The notes: generated by a model not told the origin, from the letters alone. A stretch of 64,000 bases of DNA from Leucobacter luti (GCF_004217175.1 NZ_SHKI01000003.1:653784-717783); one strand, 5' to 3'. Positions 1-10,098 are shown, counted from the first letter of the stretch. Translations and numbers: made by a program.

Positions 1-1078
1 CAGCGAACAGCCCGAGCAGGAGCGGCCCGGTTGCGGCGAACGCGTACCCCACACCCTGGCTCACGGCGGAGAAGGTGGCGGTCTGCGCAACGCTCGGGGT
101 CGTGAACACGATGAGCGCGATCGCGAGACCGAAGGCGCCGCTCTGCGCGATCCCGAGCAGGGCGACCACGAGCGGGGCGAACTCGATCGGGCCGTAGGCG
201 AGGCCGAGGAGCCCGACGATCGAGAGCAGGGCAACCCCAACGATGAGCGGGGTGCGCAGTCGCGGCCGCCCCGCGAGGGTGGGCGCCACGAGTGAAGCGG
301 GCAGGCCGGCGACGCTGAGCCAGGCGAGCAGGAGCCCCGACTCGCTCGGCGTCATGCCGCGGGAGAGCGCGATTGTGGGCAGCCACGCGGTGAGCGAGAA
401 GTAGATGAGTGCCTGGCAGCCGAAGAACCCGGTCACGGCCCAGATCCCGCGCGTCCGAAGGATCGCGGTCCACGGCTGCGCCGGTGCGTGTCCGCCCGGG
501 GTGCCGCGCTCACCGAGCGCGGAGCCGAGGCCGAGCGCGAGCGCCACGGCGACGAGCAGCGGGATTCCCCACACCATGAGTGCCGCGCTGACGCTGTCGC
601 CGAGCAGGTGGAGGATCGGCACGGCGAGGGCCGCCCCCGCAGCCGCGCTCACGCCGAACGACGTGGTGTAGACGCCCGTCCAGAACCCGCCGCGCTCGGG
701 GAGCGCCTGCCGGATCACCTGCGGGGCGAGGATACCGAGCAGCGCGATCGTTGCGCCGCCGAGCACCACGCCGGCGAAGAGCAGCGGTGCCGAGAGCGGG
801 CGCAGCAGCGTGGCGAGGGCGAGCAGCGCGAGGAGGACCGTGATTGCGCGTGAGAGCCCGAGCCGGCGCACGAGCACCGGCGCGAACGGCGATGCGAGGC
901 CGAACATGAGCACGGGGAGCGAGCTCAGCACCGCGAGCCCGCTCGCGGGGAGTGCGTACGCGGCACCGATGTCGCTGAGCAGCGGCGACACCGAGGTGAT
1001 CGGGAAGCGAACGCTCAGACCGATCGCGAGCAGCAGGATTCCGGCCGAGGCGCCGCGCCGGCGCTCAGCCGCGTTCAT
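1..1078 (-). CDS. MFS transporter, CynX/NimT-like, 3' end cut by window
   Basis: The reading frame runs leftward from an ATG at 1078 and is still open at base 1, so the C-terminus is missing (about 359 codons seen). It reads as a chain of hydrophobic helices typical of the 12-helix major facilitator superfamily, beginning MNAAERRRGAS. The text resembles the CynX/NimT (cyanate/nitroimidazole permease-like) branch: an N-terminal run with PLLSDIGAAYALP and a later segment GGFWTGVYTTSFG. The start overlaps the end of the upstream regulator gene by 14 bases, so the two are almost certainly co-transcribed. The substrate is unknown. No cyanase lies nearby, so cyanate is not implied; the neighbouring amidohydrolases suggest a small nitrogenous compound. 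Confidence 0.8.
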   Translation of the reverse strand, partial: MNAAERRRGASAGILLLAIGLSVRFPITSVSPLLSDIGAAYALPASGLAVLSSLPVLMFGLASPFAPVLVRRLGLSRAITVLLALLALATLLRPLSAPLLFAGVVLGGATIALLGILAPQVIRQALPERGGFWTGVYTTSFGVSAAAGAALAVPILHLLGDSVSAALMVWGIPLLVAVALALGLGSALGERGTPGGHAPAQPWTAILRTRGIWAVTGFFGCQALIYFSLTAWLPTIALSRGMTPSESGLLLAWLSVAGLPASLVAPTLAGRPRLRTPLIVGVALLSIVGLLGLAYGPIEFAPLVVALLGIAQSGAFGLAIALIVFTTPSVAQTATFSAVSQGVGYAFAATGPLLLGLFA

Positions 1079-1751
1079 CGAGGAGGCGCTCCTGCTGCTG
1101 CTCGAGCACGCCGAGCGCCGCTGCTGCCGCGCGGTCTGGATCCTGGGCAGCGATCGCCTGGAAGAGCGAGTCGTGCATGTCTGCCCGGTCGGGGTCGCTG
1201 CGCTGCGCGAGGCAGGAGGCGTCCGAGACCGATTCGCGCAGCGAGGTGTCGAAGCTCGAGTAGATGTCGGCGAGCAGCGCGTTGCCCGAGGCGACGGCGA
1301 TCCCCAGGTGGTACGCCACGTCGGCGTCTGCGAACGCCTCGGTGTCGCCAGAAGCGATCGCCGCGGCGCGCTCGCGGAGCCGGGCGGCGAGCTCGGTGAG
1401 CTGCGCGTCGGTGCGGAACTCGGCGGCCTCCCGGGCGGCGAGCGCGTCGAGGGCCCGGCGCACGCGGATCACTTCGAGGCTGTCGGCCGAGTGGATGGCG
1501 CGCCGCAGCGCCACCTGCGTGGGGTCGGTGGCGATGAGATAGGTGCCGTCGCCCTGGCGGGTTTCAAGGAGCCCGAGCTGCACGAGCGCGCGCACGGCCT
1601 CGCGCACCGAGGGGCGGCTCACGCCGAGCGCGGCGGTGAGTTCTGCTTCGGACGGGATCCGGTCACCGATCGTCCAGCGGCCGTCGGATATTTCGCGCTT
1701 GAGCTCGTCGACGACGGTGTCGACCAGTGAACGCCGGTGAATTGGTTGCAC
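1065..1751 (-). CDS. GntR-family regulator, FadR/FCD subfamily
   Basis: The N-terminal winged helix (about residues 8-70) contains the GntR signature SRPSVREAVRALVQLGLLE followed by the wing GDGTYL. The remaining 150 residues form a helical FCD ligand domain with RALDALAAREAAEF and, further on, an AYHLGIAVASGN helix supplying likely metal/ligand His residues. The GTG at 1751 is preferred over the GTG at 1757, because AAGGA lies 7 bases before 1751 and only 1 base before 1757. The gene is divergent from the amidohydrolase and ABC genes at 1865 onward and overlaps the permease behind it. It is therefore the likely local repressor of this catabolic locus. Members of this family usually respond to small carboxylates or related metabolites; the effector here is not known. 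Confidence 0.85.
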   Translation of the reverse strand: MQPIHRRSLVDTVVDELKREISDGRWTIGDRIPSEAELTAALGVSRPSVREAVRALVQLGLLETRQGDGTYLIATDPTQVALRRAIHSADSLEVIRVRRALDALAAREAAEFRTDAQLTELAARLRERAAAIASGDTEAFADADVAYHLGIAVASGNALLADIYSSFDTSLRESVSDASCLAQRSDPDRADMHDSLFQAIAAQDPDRAAAAALGVLEQQQERLLDERG

Positions 1752-1777
1752 AAGCACATCCTTGCAGATTTGAGAGG

Positions 1778-1796
1778 TTGTATGGTTATCATATGT
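1778..1796. promoter_or_regulatory. Candidate operator of the divergent GntR regulator
   Basis: The short gap between the divergent regulator and amidohydrolase genes holds TTGTATGGTTATCATATGT. Its core TATGGTTATCATA is an imperfect palindrome with matching TATG/CATA outer arms. FCD-type GntR proteins commonly bind sites of the form TTGTAT-n-ATACAA, so this is the natural candidate. Binding is inferred. Confidence 0.5.
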
Positions 1797-1864
1797 CTGA
1801 CGAGTTGCTTCGCGCTATCCCGACCCGGGGAATGCGCTGGCGGCCCATTTGAGAAAGGCCTCAC

Positions 1865-2923
1865 ATGACGGTGCCACCGAACCTCCCGCTGCTCGCCACC
1901 CCGGGCTTCGTTGACAGCCACATCCACCCGGATAAGACGAGCTGGGGGGAGCCCTGGCTCTCGCGCCGCCCGGCGCACACGCTCGAAGAACTCATCGCGA
2001 ACGATCGCGACTCGCAGTTCGACTTCGCATCGAGCACCGAGGAGCGTGCGTACGCGCTGCTCTCGAACGCGCTCCGCAACGGGACGCTTGGAATGCGGGC
2101 CCACGTGGACGTCTCCACCGAGCTTGGGCTCCGCAACATCGAGGGCGTGCGCGCCGCGGCCGAGCGCCTCGCCCCGCACCTCACCGTGCAGATCGTCGCG
2201 TTCCCGCAGTTCGGCCTGCTCACCAACCCGGGCACGCTCGACCTCATGGCCGCCTCGCTCGGTGCCGGGGCCGACCTCGTGGGCGGCATCGACCCGATCG
2301 GTGTCGAGGGTGACCTGCACGGCCATCTTGACGCAGTGTTCGGGCTCGCGGATCGGGCCGGGCGCGATATCGACATCCACCTGCACGACGGCGGCGAGGA
2401 GGGCCTCGCCGAGATCCGCGAGATCGCGGCGCGCACCATTGCCGGTGGGCGGCAGGGGCGCGTCACGATCGGCCACGCATTCGCGCTGTGCGACGAAACG
2501 CTGCCGAGCCTCGGCGACACGCTCGACCGGGTGGCCGAGGCCGGGATCTGGATCGCGAGCTGCGCGCTCGGCCCCGACCCGGTGCCAAACATCGACCGCT
2601 TCGAGCGGCACGGGGTGCGCCTCGTCGCGGGCTCCGACGGCGTGCGCGACACCTGGAGCCCGTTCGGCACCGGCAGCATGGTCGACCGCGCCCACCTGCT
2701 CGCGTACCGCACCGGGGCGATGACCGACGCCGAGCTCGAGCGCGTGTTCCGGATCGCCACGACCGCGGGCGGCGCAATGCTCGGGGTCCCGGACCTCGCC
2801 GAGTGGGCCGGACCAGCGGCCGAGACCCGGCTTGAGTTCGCGGCAGAAAACCTGGCGCAGCTCGTCGTCGACCGACCGGCGCCGGTCAGGGTGCGGCGCG
2901 CCGGCGCGGACATCACCGGCTAG
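1865..2923 (+). CDS. Amidohydrolase, cytosine-deaminase-like
   Basis: This is a 352-residue metal-dependent hydrolase of the amidohydrolase superfamily. The beta-1 metal motif is intact (PGFVDSHIHPDKTSWGEPW, residues 13-31). A second-barrel His pair follows in IDIHLHDGG, then TIGHAF, and the catalytic Asp in GSDGVRDTWSPFGTG. The HxHxDKT..G.PW arrangement is that of the CodA / N-isopropylammelide-aminohydrolase-like group, which hydrolyses ring or side-chain amino groups of pyrimidines and triazines. The protein starts almost directly at the barrel, so the usual N-terminal composite beta domain is reduced. GAAAGG precedes the ATG. It is the first gene to the right of the divergent regulator and is followed by a strong hairpin before the ABC importer genes. 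The substrate is unknown. Confidence 0.8.
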   Translation: MTVPPNLPLLATPGFVDSHIHPDKTSWGEPWLSRRPAHTLEELIANDRDSQFDFASSTEERAYALLSNALRNGTLGMRAHVDVSTELGLRNIEGVRAAAERLAPHLTVQIVAFPQFGLLTNPGTLDLMAASLGAGADLVGGIDPIGVEGDLHGHLDAVFGLADRAGRDIDIHLHDGGEEGLAEIREIAARTIAGGRQGRVTIGHAFALCDETLPSLGDTLDRVAEAGIWIASCALGPDPVPNIDRFERHGVRLVAGSDGVRDTWSPFGTGSMVDRAHLLAYRTGAMTDAELERVFRIATTAGGAMLGVPDLAEWAGPAAETRLEFAAENLAQLVVDRPAPVRVRRAGADITG

Positions 2924-2936
2924 CGCGCCACCGCGG

Positions 2937-2968
2937 AGCGCCCAGGCACGGCCCCGTGCCTGGGCGCT
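2937..2968. terminator. 15-bp hairpin between amidohydrolase and ABC genes
   Basis: A perfect 15-bp inverted repeat (arms 2937-2951 and 2954-2968, AGCGCCCAGGCACGG and its complement) starts 13 bases after the amidohydrolase stop. There is no long T tract. It may act as a terminator or as a partial attenuator that also protects the upstream message. Confidence 0.7.
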
Positions 2969-2999
2969 GTCCTGGCGTCCCATCCGACCGATTCTCAGC

Positions 3000-3053
3000 G
3001 CACGACACGCACGACACGCACGACCATTACGACTTGCACGACCCGCACGACCC
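3000..3053. repeat. Six tandem 9-bp units in the 5' region of the ABC operon
   Basis: Six consecutive 9-base units lie between the hairpin and the ribosome site of the binding-protein gene: GCACGACAC twice, GCACGACCA, TTACGACTT, then GCACGACCC twice. All keep the ACGAC core except for small changes. No start codon puts this stretch in a convincing reading frame. Confidence 0.75.
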
Positions 3054-3077
3054 ACACCTCGGAACAAAGGAGTCCCC

Positions 3078-4727
3078 GTGACGAAACGACCATTGATGCT
3101 GACCGGCGCGCTCGCCGCCGCAGCGCTCGCCCTCACCGCCTGCTCGAGCGGCGGCGCGTCGGGCGGGGGAGGTGAGGCCGCCGCGGCGCAGTTCAACATC
3201 GACACCGCGAGTCTCGCCACCACCACGGAGCCCGGCACGAACCCCGTCGCCGAGGTGACCTGGAACCTGCCGTACGAGCCAATGTCGCTCGACCCGATGC
3301 TCTCGTTCAACTACGCGGAGAACACGGTCGACTCAAACACCTGCGAGGGGCTCACGCGGATCACCCCGGACCTGTCGATCGAGAACGCGCTCGCCGAGAA
3401 GGTCGAGTCCCCGAACGACACTACCTACGTCTACACGCTGCGCTCGGACGTCACGTTCTGGGACGGCTCACCGCTCACCGCGGCAGACGTGGTCTACTCG
3501 CTCGGCCGCCAGGTCGGCCCGGACACCGCGAGCTACTGGACCGACTACTTCCAGAACGTTGCCTCGGTCGAAGAAACCGGCGAGAACCAGGTCACGGTGA
3601 CGCTCACCCAGCCAGACGCCCTCTTCGCGCAGGGAATGTCGAGCGCCGCCGGCGCCATTGTGCAGCAGGCGGCAGCAGAGGCCGCCGGTGAGCAGTTCGG
3701 CACGCCCAAGGGCGGCATGATGTGCACGGGCCCGTTCAAGCTCGACAGCTGGGAGCCGGGCAAGGCGATCACGCTCGTGAAGAACGAGAACTACTGGGAC
3801 GAGACGCTGATCCCCAAGGTTGAGAAGCTCTCATTCAGCTTCATCGCCGACGAGTCGACGGCGGTCAACGCGCTGCGCACCGGCGACGTTGACGGCCAGT
3901 TCTTCTACCTCCCGCCCGCCGGCCTCGGCCAGCTGGAAGACAGCGACGCGAGCATCACCTTCGGCAAGTCCTACATTTTCTGGTCGCTTCGCGCGATCCA
4001 GGAGACCGGCACGTTCTCGAACCCGAAGGTGCGCGAGGCGCTGCTCGCCGCGATCGACAGCCGCGCCATCGCCGACGTCGTGTTCCAGGGCGCGGCGATC
4101 CCGTCGCCCGTGCTCACGGGTCCGGCGTACTACGCCGACGACGAGGCCGGCGCGCTGTTCCAGGAGGCGTTCGACAGCTACGAGATCAAGCCGGACATCG
4201 AGAAGGCGAAGGCGCTGCTAGCTGAGGCCGGCGACGTGTCCGCACCGATCGTGCTCGGCGTGCAGGGCTCCTCCGCAGTGCACGAGCAGACCGCGAACCT
4301 GATCCAGGCGGCCGGCCAGGCGATCGGCCTCACGATCGAGACCAAGGTGATCCCGGTCGAGCAGTTCGGCAACCTCTACTTCGACCCGAAGGCGCGCGAG
4401 GGCCTCGACGGGTTCTTCACCACCTACTACGGCAACGTGACCGACCCGCTCGACGTGTACACGACGTTCATGCCGGAGAGCACGAACAACTTCATCAAGT
4501 ACGACGGCGCCGCCAAAGAGCTCGCCGACGCACGGAAGACGCTCGACCCGGTCGAGCGCGCCGAGTACACGATCGCGGCGCAGGAGAAGATCACGCGCGA
4601 CCTGCCCTGGCTCCCCATGGGTGATCTGCCCGTGATCCTGGTGCAGAACAACGCGATCTCGGGCGCCACCGCGTCCTCGGCCTACCTCGGGTACCCGTGG
4701 GCGGCCACCATCGGGGGCGTGGAGTAA
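3078..4727 (+). CDS. ABC importer substrate-binding lipoprotein (family 5, DppA/OppA-like)
   Basis: The GTG at 3078 is chosen because AAAGGAG sits 5 bases upstream and the product then opens with a lipoprotein signal: basic MTKR, a hydrophobic stretch and lipobox LTAC at about residue 20, then a Gly/Ser linker. The 549-residue protein shows the family-5 signature: EVTWNLPYEPMSLDPMLSFNY, then TYVYTLRSDVTFWDGSPLTAADVVYS, and a GPFKLDSWEPGKAITLVKNENYWD segment. It should be anchored to the outer face of the membrane and deliver ligand to the permeases encoded next. This family binds peptides but also nickel chelates, opines, sugars and other small solutes. The flanking amidohydrolases argue for a nitrogenous small molecule rather than a peptide, but that is inference. 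Confidence 0.9.
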   Translation: MTKRPLMLTGALAAAALALTACSSGGASGGGGEAAAAQFNIDTASLATTTEPGTNPVAEVTWNLPYEPMSLDPMLSFNYAENTVDSNTCEGLTRITPDLSIENALAEKVESPNDTTYVYTLRSDVTFWDGSPLTAADVVYSLGRQVGPDTASYWTDYFQNVASVEETGENQVTVTLTQPDALFAQGMSSAAGAIVQQAAAEAAGEQFGTPKGGMMCTGPFKLDSWEPGKAITLVKNENYWDETLIPKVEKLSFSFIADESTAVNALRTGDVDGQFFYLPPAGLGQLEDSDASITFGKSYIFWSLRAIQETGTFSNPKVREALLAAIDSRAIADVVFQGAAIPSPVLTGPAYYADDEAGALFQEAFDSYEIKPDIEKAKALLAEAGDVSAPIVLGVQGSSAVHEQTANLIQAAGQAIGLTIETKVIPVEQFGNLYFDPKAREGLDGFFTTYYGNVTDPLDVYTTFMPESTNNFIKYDGAAKELADARKTLDPVERAEYTIAAQEKITRDLPWLPMGDLPVILVQNNAISGATASSAYLGYPWAATIGGVE

Positions 4728-4730
4728 CGC

Positions 4731-5681
4731 GTGTCGATCCCCTCGTTCCTGCTCCGCAGGTCGGGCAGCCTCGTGCTCGTCCTGCTCGTGACCTCATTCG
4801 TGGTCTTCGGCATGCTGTATCTCGCCCCCGGGAGCCCGCTGAGCTTCGTGCTCGGGCCCCGGGGCGGGACCCCCGAGCAGATCGCTCGGGTCACTGCCCA
4901 GTACCACCTCGACGACCCGTTCTTCGTGCGCTATTTCGCGTGGATCGGCGACCTGTTCCGCGGCGACCTCGGTGACTCGGTGGTCTACCGCCAGCCAGTC
5001 GCCGATCTCATCGGCGGGCGCATCGGCACCACCGTCGCGCTCATCGCGCTCGCCACCCTGATCATCGCGGTGGTCGGGATCGGGCTCGGGCTGCTCGGCT
5101 CGCTCAAGGGCGGCTGGGTGGACCAGGTCGTTACGACGCTCGCCACCCTCGGCCTCGCCACCCCGGCGTTCGTCATCGGTGTGGCCCTCATCAGCGTCTT
5201 CGCGGTGGGGCTCGGGTGGTTCCCCACGAACGGGAGCGGGAGCGGGGGCTTCGACACCCTCGTGCACCTGATCCTTCCGGCCGCGGCGCTCGCCGTCGCG
5301 AGCACCGCGTACCAGGCCCGCATCACCCGGGCTTCGGTGCTCGAGGAGGAGGGGCGCGAGCACGTGCAGACCGCGGTCGCCCGCGGCCTGCGGCCCCGGA
5401 TCATCATCCGGCGGCACATCCTGCGCAACGCGCTGATCCCGATCACCACCGTGCTCGGCCTCACGATCGCCACGCTCATCGCCGGCGCCGTGGTGATCGA
5501 GAACGTGTTCGCGCTCGACGGGCTCGGCTCGCTGCTGGTGCGCGCGATCCTGCAGCGCGACTTCGCCGTGGTGCAGGCGGTGATTCTCGTGCTCGTCGTC
5601 GCGTTCGTGGTCATCAACGCCGTCGTCGACTTCCTGTACACGATCATCGATCCGCGCATCCAGCTGGGGAGTAAGCAATGA
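4731..5681 (+). CDS. ABC importer permease, DppB-like
   Basis: This is a 316-residue inner-membrane permease of the DppB/OppB/NikB type. It has an N-terminal helix (LVLVLLVTSFVVFGMLYLAPG), the loop GTPEQIARVTAQYHLDDPFFVRYF and about six helices. The cytoplasmic EAA loop reads ARGLRPRIIIRRHILRNALIP and docks the ATPases. The GTG start lies 3 bases after the binding-protein stop, and its own stop overlaps the next start as ATGA, so translation is coupled. Confidence 0.93.
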   Translation: MSIPSFLLRRSGSLVLVLLVTSFVVFGMLYLAPGSPLSFVLGPRGGTPEQIARVTAQYHLDDPFFVRYFAWIGDLFRGDLGDSVVYRQPVADLIGGRIGTTVALIALATLIIAVVGIGLGLLGSLKGGWVDQVVTTLATLGLATPAFVIGVALISVFAVGLGWFPTNGSGSGGFDTLVHLILPAAALAVASTAYQARITRASVLEEEGREHVQTAVARGLRPRIIIRRHILRNALIPITTVLGLTIATLIAGAVVIENVFALDGLGSLLVRAILQRDFAVVQAVILVLVVAFVVINAVVDFLYTIIDPRIQLGSKQ

Positions 5682-6562
5682 CCGCACCGAGCACCACTCA
5701 GATCGCGCTGCGGCGCGCCGCCAGTCAGGATCCCGGGCGGCTCACGCTCCTCGGACGCAAGCTCGGCCCCACCGGCATCGTCGCCGCCGCGGTGCTCACC
5801 GTGTTCGTGGTCGCCGCGCTGCTCGCCCCGTGGCTCGCGCCGTACGATCCCGACTACCCCGACCTGCTCGCCGCGCTCTCCGGACCGAGCGCGCAGCACC
5901 TCCTCGGCGCCGACGCGCTCGGGCGGGACCTGCTCTCGCGCCTCATGTACGGCGCGCGGATCACGCTGCTCGGGCCCACGCTCGTGATCCTCATCGCCAC
6001 GGTGGTGGGCACCACGCTCGCGCTGATCGCGGCCTGGAACCGCGGCCGCGTGGACACCGCGATCTCGTGGATCCTCGACGTGCTGTTCTCGGTGCCCGGC
6101 ATCGTGTTCGCGCTCATCGCCGTCGCGATCTTCGGTCCAAACCTGCCCACCGTGGTCGTCGGCCTCTCGATCGGGTACATCCCGTACGTCGCCCGCGTGG
6201 TGCGCGGGGCGGCGCTCCGCGAGCGCGGCATGCCCTACGTGCAGGCCGCCTGGCTCCAGGGCCAGTCCGGCGTGGGGGTCAGCCTCACACAGATCCTCCC
6301 GAACGTGCAGCCGATCGTGGTCGCGCAGGCGGTCTCGTCGCTCGGCTTCGCCGTGATCGACCTCGCAGCCGTGTCGTTCCTCGGCCTCGGCGTGCAGCCG
6401 CCCACCGCGGACCTCGGACTCATGGTGAAGAGTGGCTTCGACTCACTGCTCCGCGGGCAGGCGAACGAGGCAATCTTTGCCGGCCTTGCGATCGTGCTGA
6501 TCGTGTGGAGCATCACCGTCATCGGCGACCGTCTCGCCTCGAACACCAGGAGCTTCAGATGA
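5678..6562 (+). CDS. ABC importer permease, DppC-like
   Basis: The second permease of the importer has 294 residues. It carries the DppC hallmark PSAQHLLGADALGRDLLSRLMYGARITL near residues 68-95, followed by five further helices and the EAA-type loop ERGMPYVQAAWLQGQSG that contacts the ATPase. It overlaps the preceding permease by the 4 bases ATGA and the following ATPase gene in the same way. It should form the heterodimeric channel with the DppB-like partner. Confidence 0.93.
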   Translation: MTAPSTTQIALRRAASQDPGRLTLLGRKLGPTGIVAAAVLTVFVVAALLAPWLAPYDPDYPDLLAALSGPSAQHLLGADALGRDLLSRLMYGARITLLGPTLVILIATVVGTTLALIAAWNRGRVDTAISWILDVLFSVPGIVFALIAVAIFGPNLPTVVVGLSIGYIPYVARVVRGAALRERGMPYVQAAWLQGQSGVGVSLTQILPNVQPIVVAQAVSSLGFAVIDLAAVSFLGLGVQPPTADLGLMVKSGFDSLLRGQANEAIFAGLAIVLIVWSITVIGDRLASNTRSFR

Positions 6563-7412
6563 GCGCACCACTGCTCGAAATCGAGGATCTGCACGCCAGC
6601 CTCGTCACGAAGTATCGCAACCTCGACCTGCTCAGCGGGGTGAGCCTCACGCTCGACCGCGGCGAGGCGCTCGGCCTCGTCGGCGAATCTGGATCGGGCA
6701 AATCGCTCACCACCCGTGCGGTCATGCGGATGCTCGCCACCGGGTTCAAGACCCTCGGGGAGATCCGCTTCGACGGGGAGTCGGTGCTCGGCATGGGGCG
6801 CGAGCGCCTGCGCCAGTACCGGGCACGCGACGTCGGCATGATCTTCCAAGACCCGCGCGCTCACGTGAACCCCGTGCACACGGTGGGGGACTTCCTCACC
6901 GAGGCCCTCGTGCGCGATCGAGGGCTGCCGCGCGCCGACGTGGAGCGGCGCGCCGTGCAGATCCTCGACGAGGTGGGGGTGCGGCACCCCGAACGCCGGC
7001 TGAGCCAGTACCCGCACGAGCTCTCGGGCGGGCTGCTCCAGCGCGTCATGATCGCGAGCGTGCTCCTCGCCGAGCCGCAGCTCATCCTCGCCGACGAGCC
7101 CACCACCGCGCTCGACGTGACCGCCCAGTCGGACGTGATGGCGATCCTCGACGAACAGCGCCGCGCCCGCGGCCTCGCCCTGCTGTTCATCACGCACGAC
7201 CTCGAACTCGCGAACGCCTGCTGCGACCGGCTCGCCGTGATGTACGCGGGCGAGATCGTGGAGCAGGGCGCGCACGTCTACGACGCGCCCACTCACCCAT
7301 ACACGATCGAGCTGCTGGGCGCTCGCCCCAGCATCGAGGAGCGGCTCGACCGGCTCCCGGTGCTCGAGTACAACCTTGAATTCCACCAGGAGCTGAAAGC
7401 GAGGGCCGCGCT

Positions 7413-7416
<4 letters not shown>
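6559..7416 (+). CDS. ABC importer ATPase, DppD-like
   Basis: The start is the ATG at 6559, which overlaps the permease stop as ATGA and follows AGGAGCTTCAG. The 285-residue protein contains Walker A GESGSGKS (near residue 44), the Q-loop MIFQDPRAHVNP, the signature LSGGLLQRVMIA, Walker B LILADEPTTALD and the switch His in FITHDLELA. A C-terminal oligopeptide-transporter tail is present (THPYTIELLGARP). It powers uptake together with the DppF-like ATPase. The signature has LL where most relatives have RQ or MR, which is tolerated in this family. Confidence 0.93.
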
Positions 7417-8335
<919 letters not shown>

Positions 8336-8339
<4 letters not shown>

Positions 8340-9925
8340 GTGCGGGTGTGGGCGTGACCGCGGGGGGCGCTGTGGACGTGGCCGCCAGCGGCGTGGGGGC
8401 CGGGGGCGCTGCGCGCTCGGTCGCGCTCCGCGCCTCGCACGTGATCGCCGCGGACCCGGCCGGGCCCACCGGCGCGGTGACCCCGGGGCTCGTGGAGCTG
8501 CGCGACGCCGTGGTGCTCGTGCGGGGCGACCGGATTGCCGGCGTCGGCGCCGGGGCGGCCGGCGCCGCGCTCGCCGCCGCGGCCGACGAGGTGATTGACC
8601 TGGGGGAGAGCCTGCTCATGCCCGGGCTGATCGACCTCGAGGGCCTCGTCGACATCGACCACCTGCTGCTCGACTCGTGGTGGAGCCCCGAGCACGAGGC
8701 GCGGCTCGAGTGGTCGGAAGCGTACGCGCGCGATCCGCGCGAGGTGCTCACCCCCGACGAGCGCGCCACGCTGCGGCGCTACGGCCTCGCGCAGCTGCTG
8801 CTGCACGGGATCACCACGGCGATGCCCATCGCGACCGAGGTGCACGGGGCGTGGGCCGAAACGCACGACGATCTCCTGGACACGGCGCGCACCGCGAGCG
8901 AGCTCGGGATCCGCGTGTTTCTCGGGCCGTCGTACCGCTCGGGGGTGCACGTGACCCGCGCAGACGGCACGCACGGGATCCACTGGGACGAAGCGCGGGG
9001 CGAGGCGGCGTTCGCCGGGGCCGCGCGCTTCCTCGACACGGTGGCGCAGCTCGCCGACCCGCTCGTCACGGGCGTGCTCGTGCCGTGCCGCGTCGAGACC
9101 GTCAGTGATGAGCTGCTGCGCCGCACCGCTGAGCTGTCGGCCGCGCGCAACGCCCTCGTGCGCGTGCACGCCACGCAGGGCCTCGACTCAGAGATCGGGG
9201 TCCTCGCGCGCGAGCGCGGCACCACCCCGCTCGGCCTACTCGAACGGACCGGGCTCCTGAACGAGCGGCTGATCCTGGCCCACGGGGTGTACCTCGACGT
9301 GCACCCGGACGTGCACGGGGAGGACCGCGGCGACCTCGCAACGCTCGCCGCTGCCGGTGCCGCGATCGTGCACTGCCCGGTCACGAACGCGCGCTACGCG
9401 TTCTGGCTTGAGCGGCTCTCGCAGTACCTCGACGCCGGGGTCACGGTTGCGCTCGGCACCGACTCGTTCCCGCCCGACCTGATCCGCGCGATCGACACGG
9501 GCGTGCAGCTCGCGAAGGCGCAGCACGGCGACCTGGGGCGCGGCATGCTCGCGGAGTACGTGGCCGCGGCGACGCTGGGCGGCGCTGCCGCGCTGCGCCG
9601 CACCGACCTGGGGCGGATCGAGCCGGGCGCGCAGGCTGACGTCGTGGCGTTCTCGCTCGCCGACCTGCGGATGGGCGCGATCGACGATCCGATCCGCACC
9701 CTGACGCTCGCCGGCACCGGCCGCGACGCGCACTTCAGCATGGTCGCCGGCAGGGTGGTGCTTCGCGACGGGGCGCTGCCGGGCGTCGACGCCGCAGCGC
9801 TGCGCGCCGCCGGTCAGCGCGTGTTCGAGAAGCTGCGCGCCGCCTACCCCGAGCGCGACGCCCTCGCGCCGGCCGGGGGTTCGACCGAGGCCGAGCTCTT
9901 CCCGCCGGTGTTCCCGCGCGGGTAG
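8336..9925 (+). CDS. Amidohydrolase lacking the HxH motif, importer-linked
   Basis: The GTG at 8336 overlaps the ATPase stop as GTGA, giving a 529-residue product and placing this enzyme last in the ABC operon. It has the composite beta domain and barrel of the TrzN/AtzA/SsnA-type amidohydrolases, with later motifs recognisable: VRVHATQG (barrel strand 5), LAHGVYLD (strand 6), IVHCPVTNARYAFW and GTDSFPPD (strand 8 Asp). Where PGLI(N/D)xHxH is expected, the text reads MPGLIDLEGLVDIDHLLLD, so both beta-1 His ligands are replaced (D-L-E). It may bind metal differently, act on another substrate class, or have lost classical hydrolase activity. The first 50 residues are low-complexity Gly/Ala/Val and the true start could lie slightly downstream. 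Confidence 0.78.
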
Positions 9926-9995
9926 CGGGCAGGCGGCGGCCCGGCTGCCCCGCGCGGCCGGCTCGGCCGCTCCGCCGCGCCGCCGCGCCTCGCTG

Positions 9996-10098
9996 CCCCC
10001 GCAAATCCGACCCGCTTGCCCACATCCGCCCCGCTCCTCGGGCGCAACCGGCCTGTCTCGCGGGTCGGATGTGTGGTTTCGGGTCGGATCTGCGGGGG
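9996..10098. repeat. Long imperfect inverted repeat between convergent genes
   Basis: Two arms of about 33 bases (9996-10028 and 10066-10098) pair imperfectly. The best blocks are CCCCCGCAAATCCGACCCG with its near-complement, and ACATCCG with CGGATGT. The 250-base gap (9926-10175) separates the convergent amidohydrolase and APC-permease genes and contains no gene. A second GC-rich palindrome around ACCGGCCGGTCCGACCGG (10141-10170) follows. Probably a bidirectional transcription terminator. Confidence 0.6.

Noticed and set aside
1..1078. Cyanate detoxification (cynX with cynS)
   Set aside because: No cyanase or carbonic anhydrase gene is in reach, and CynX-like permeases are used for many solutes.
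2832..3077. N-terminal extension of the ABC binding protein
   Set aside because: The extension is Arg/Pro-rich and overlaps the amidohydrolase end. The GTG at 3078 has AAAGGAG and starts a proper lipoprotein signal.
1619..3310. 563-codon frame antisense to the amidohydrolase
   Set aside because: Composition is Arg/Ala/Gly-rich with no recognisable domain. It overlaps a clear enzyme gene on the other strand and arises from high GC.
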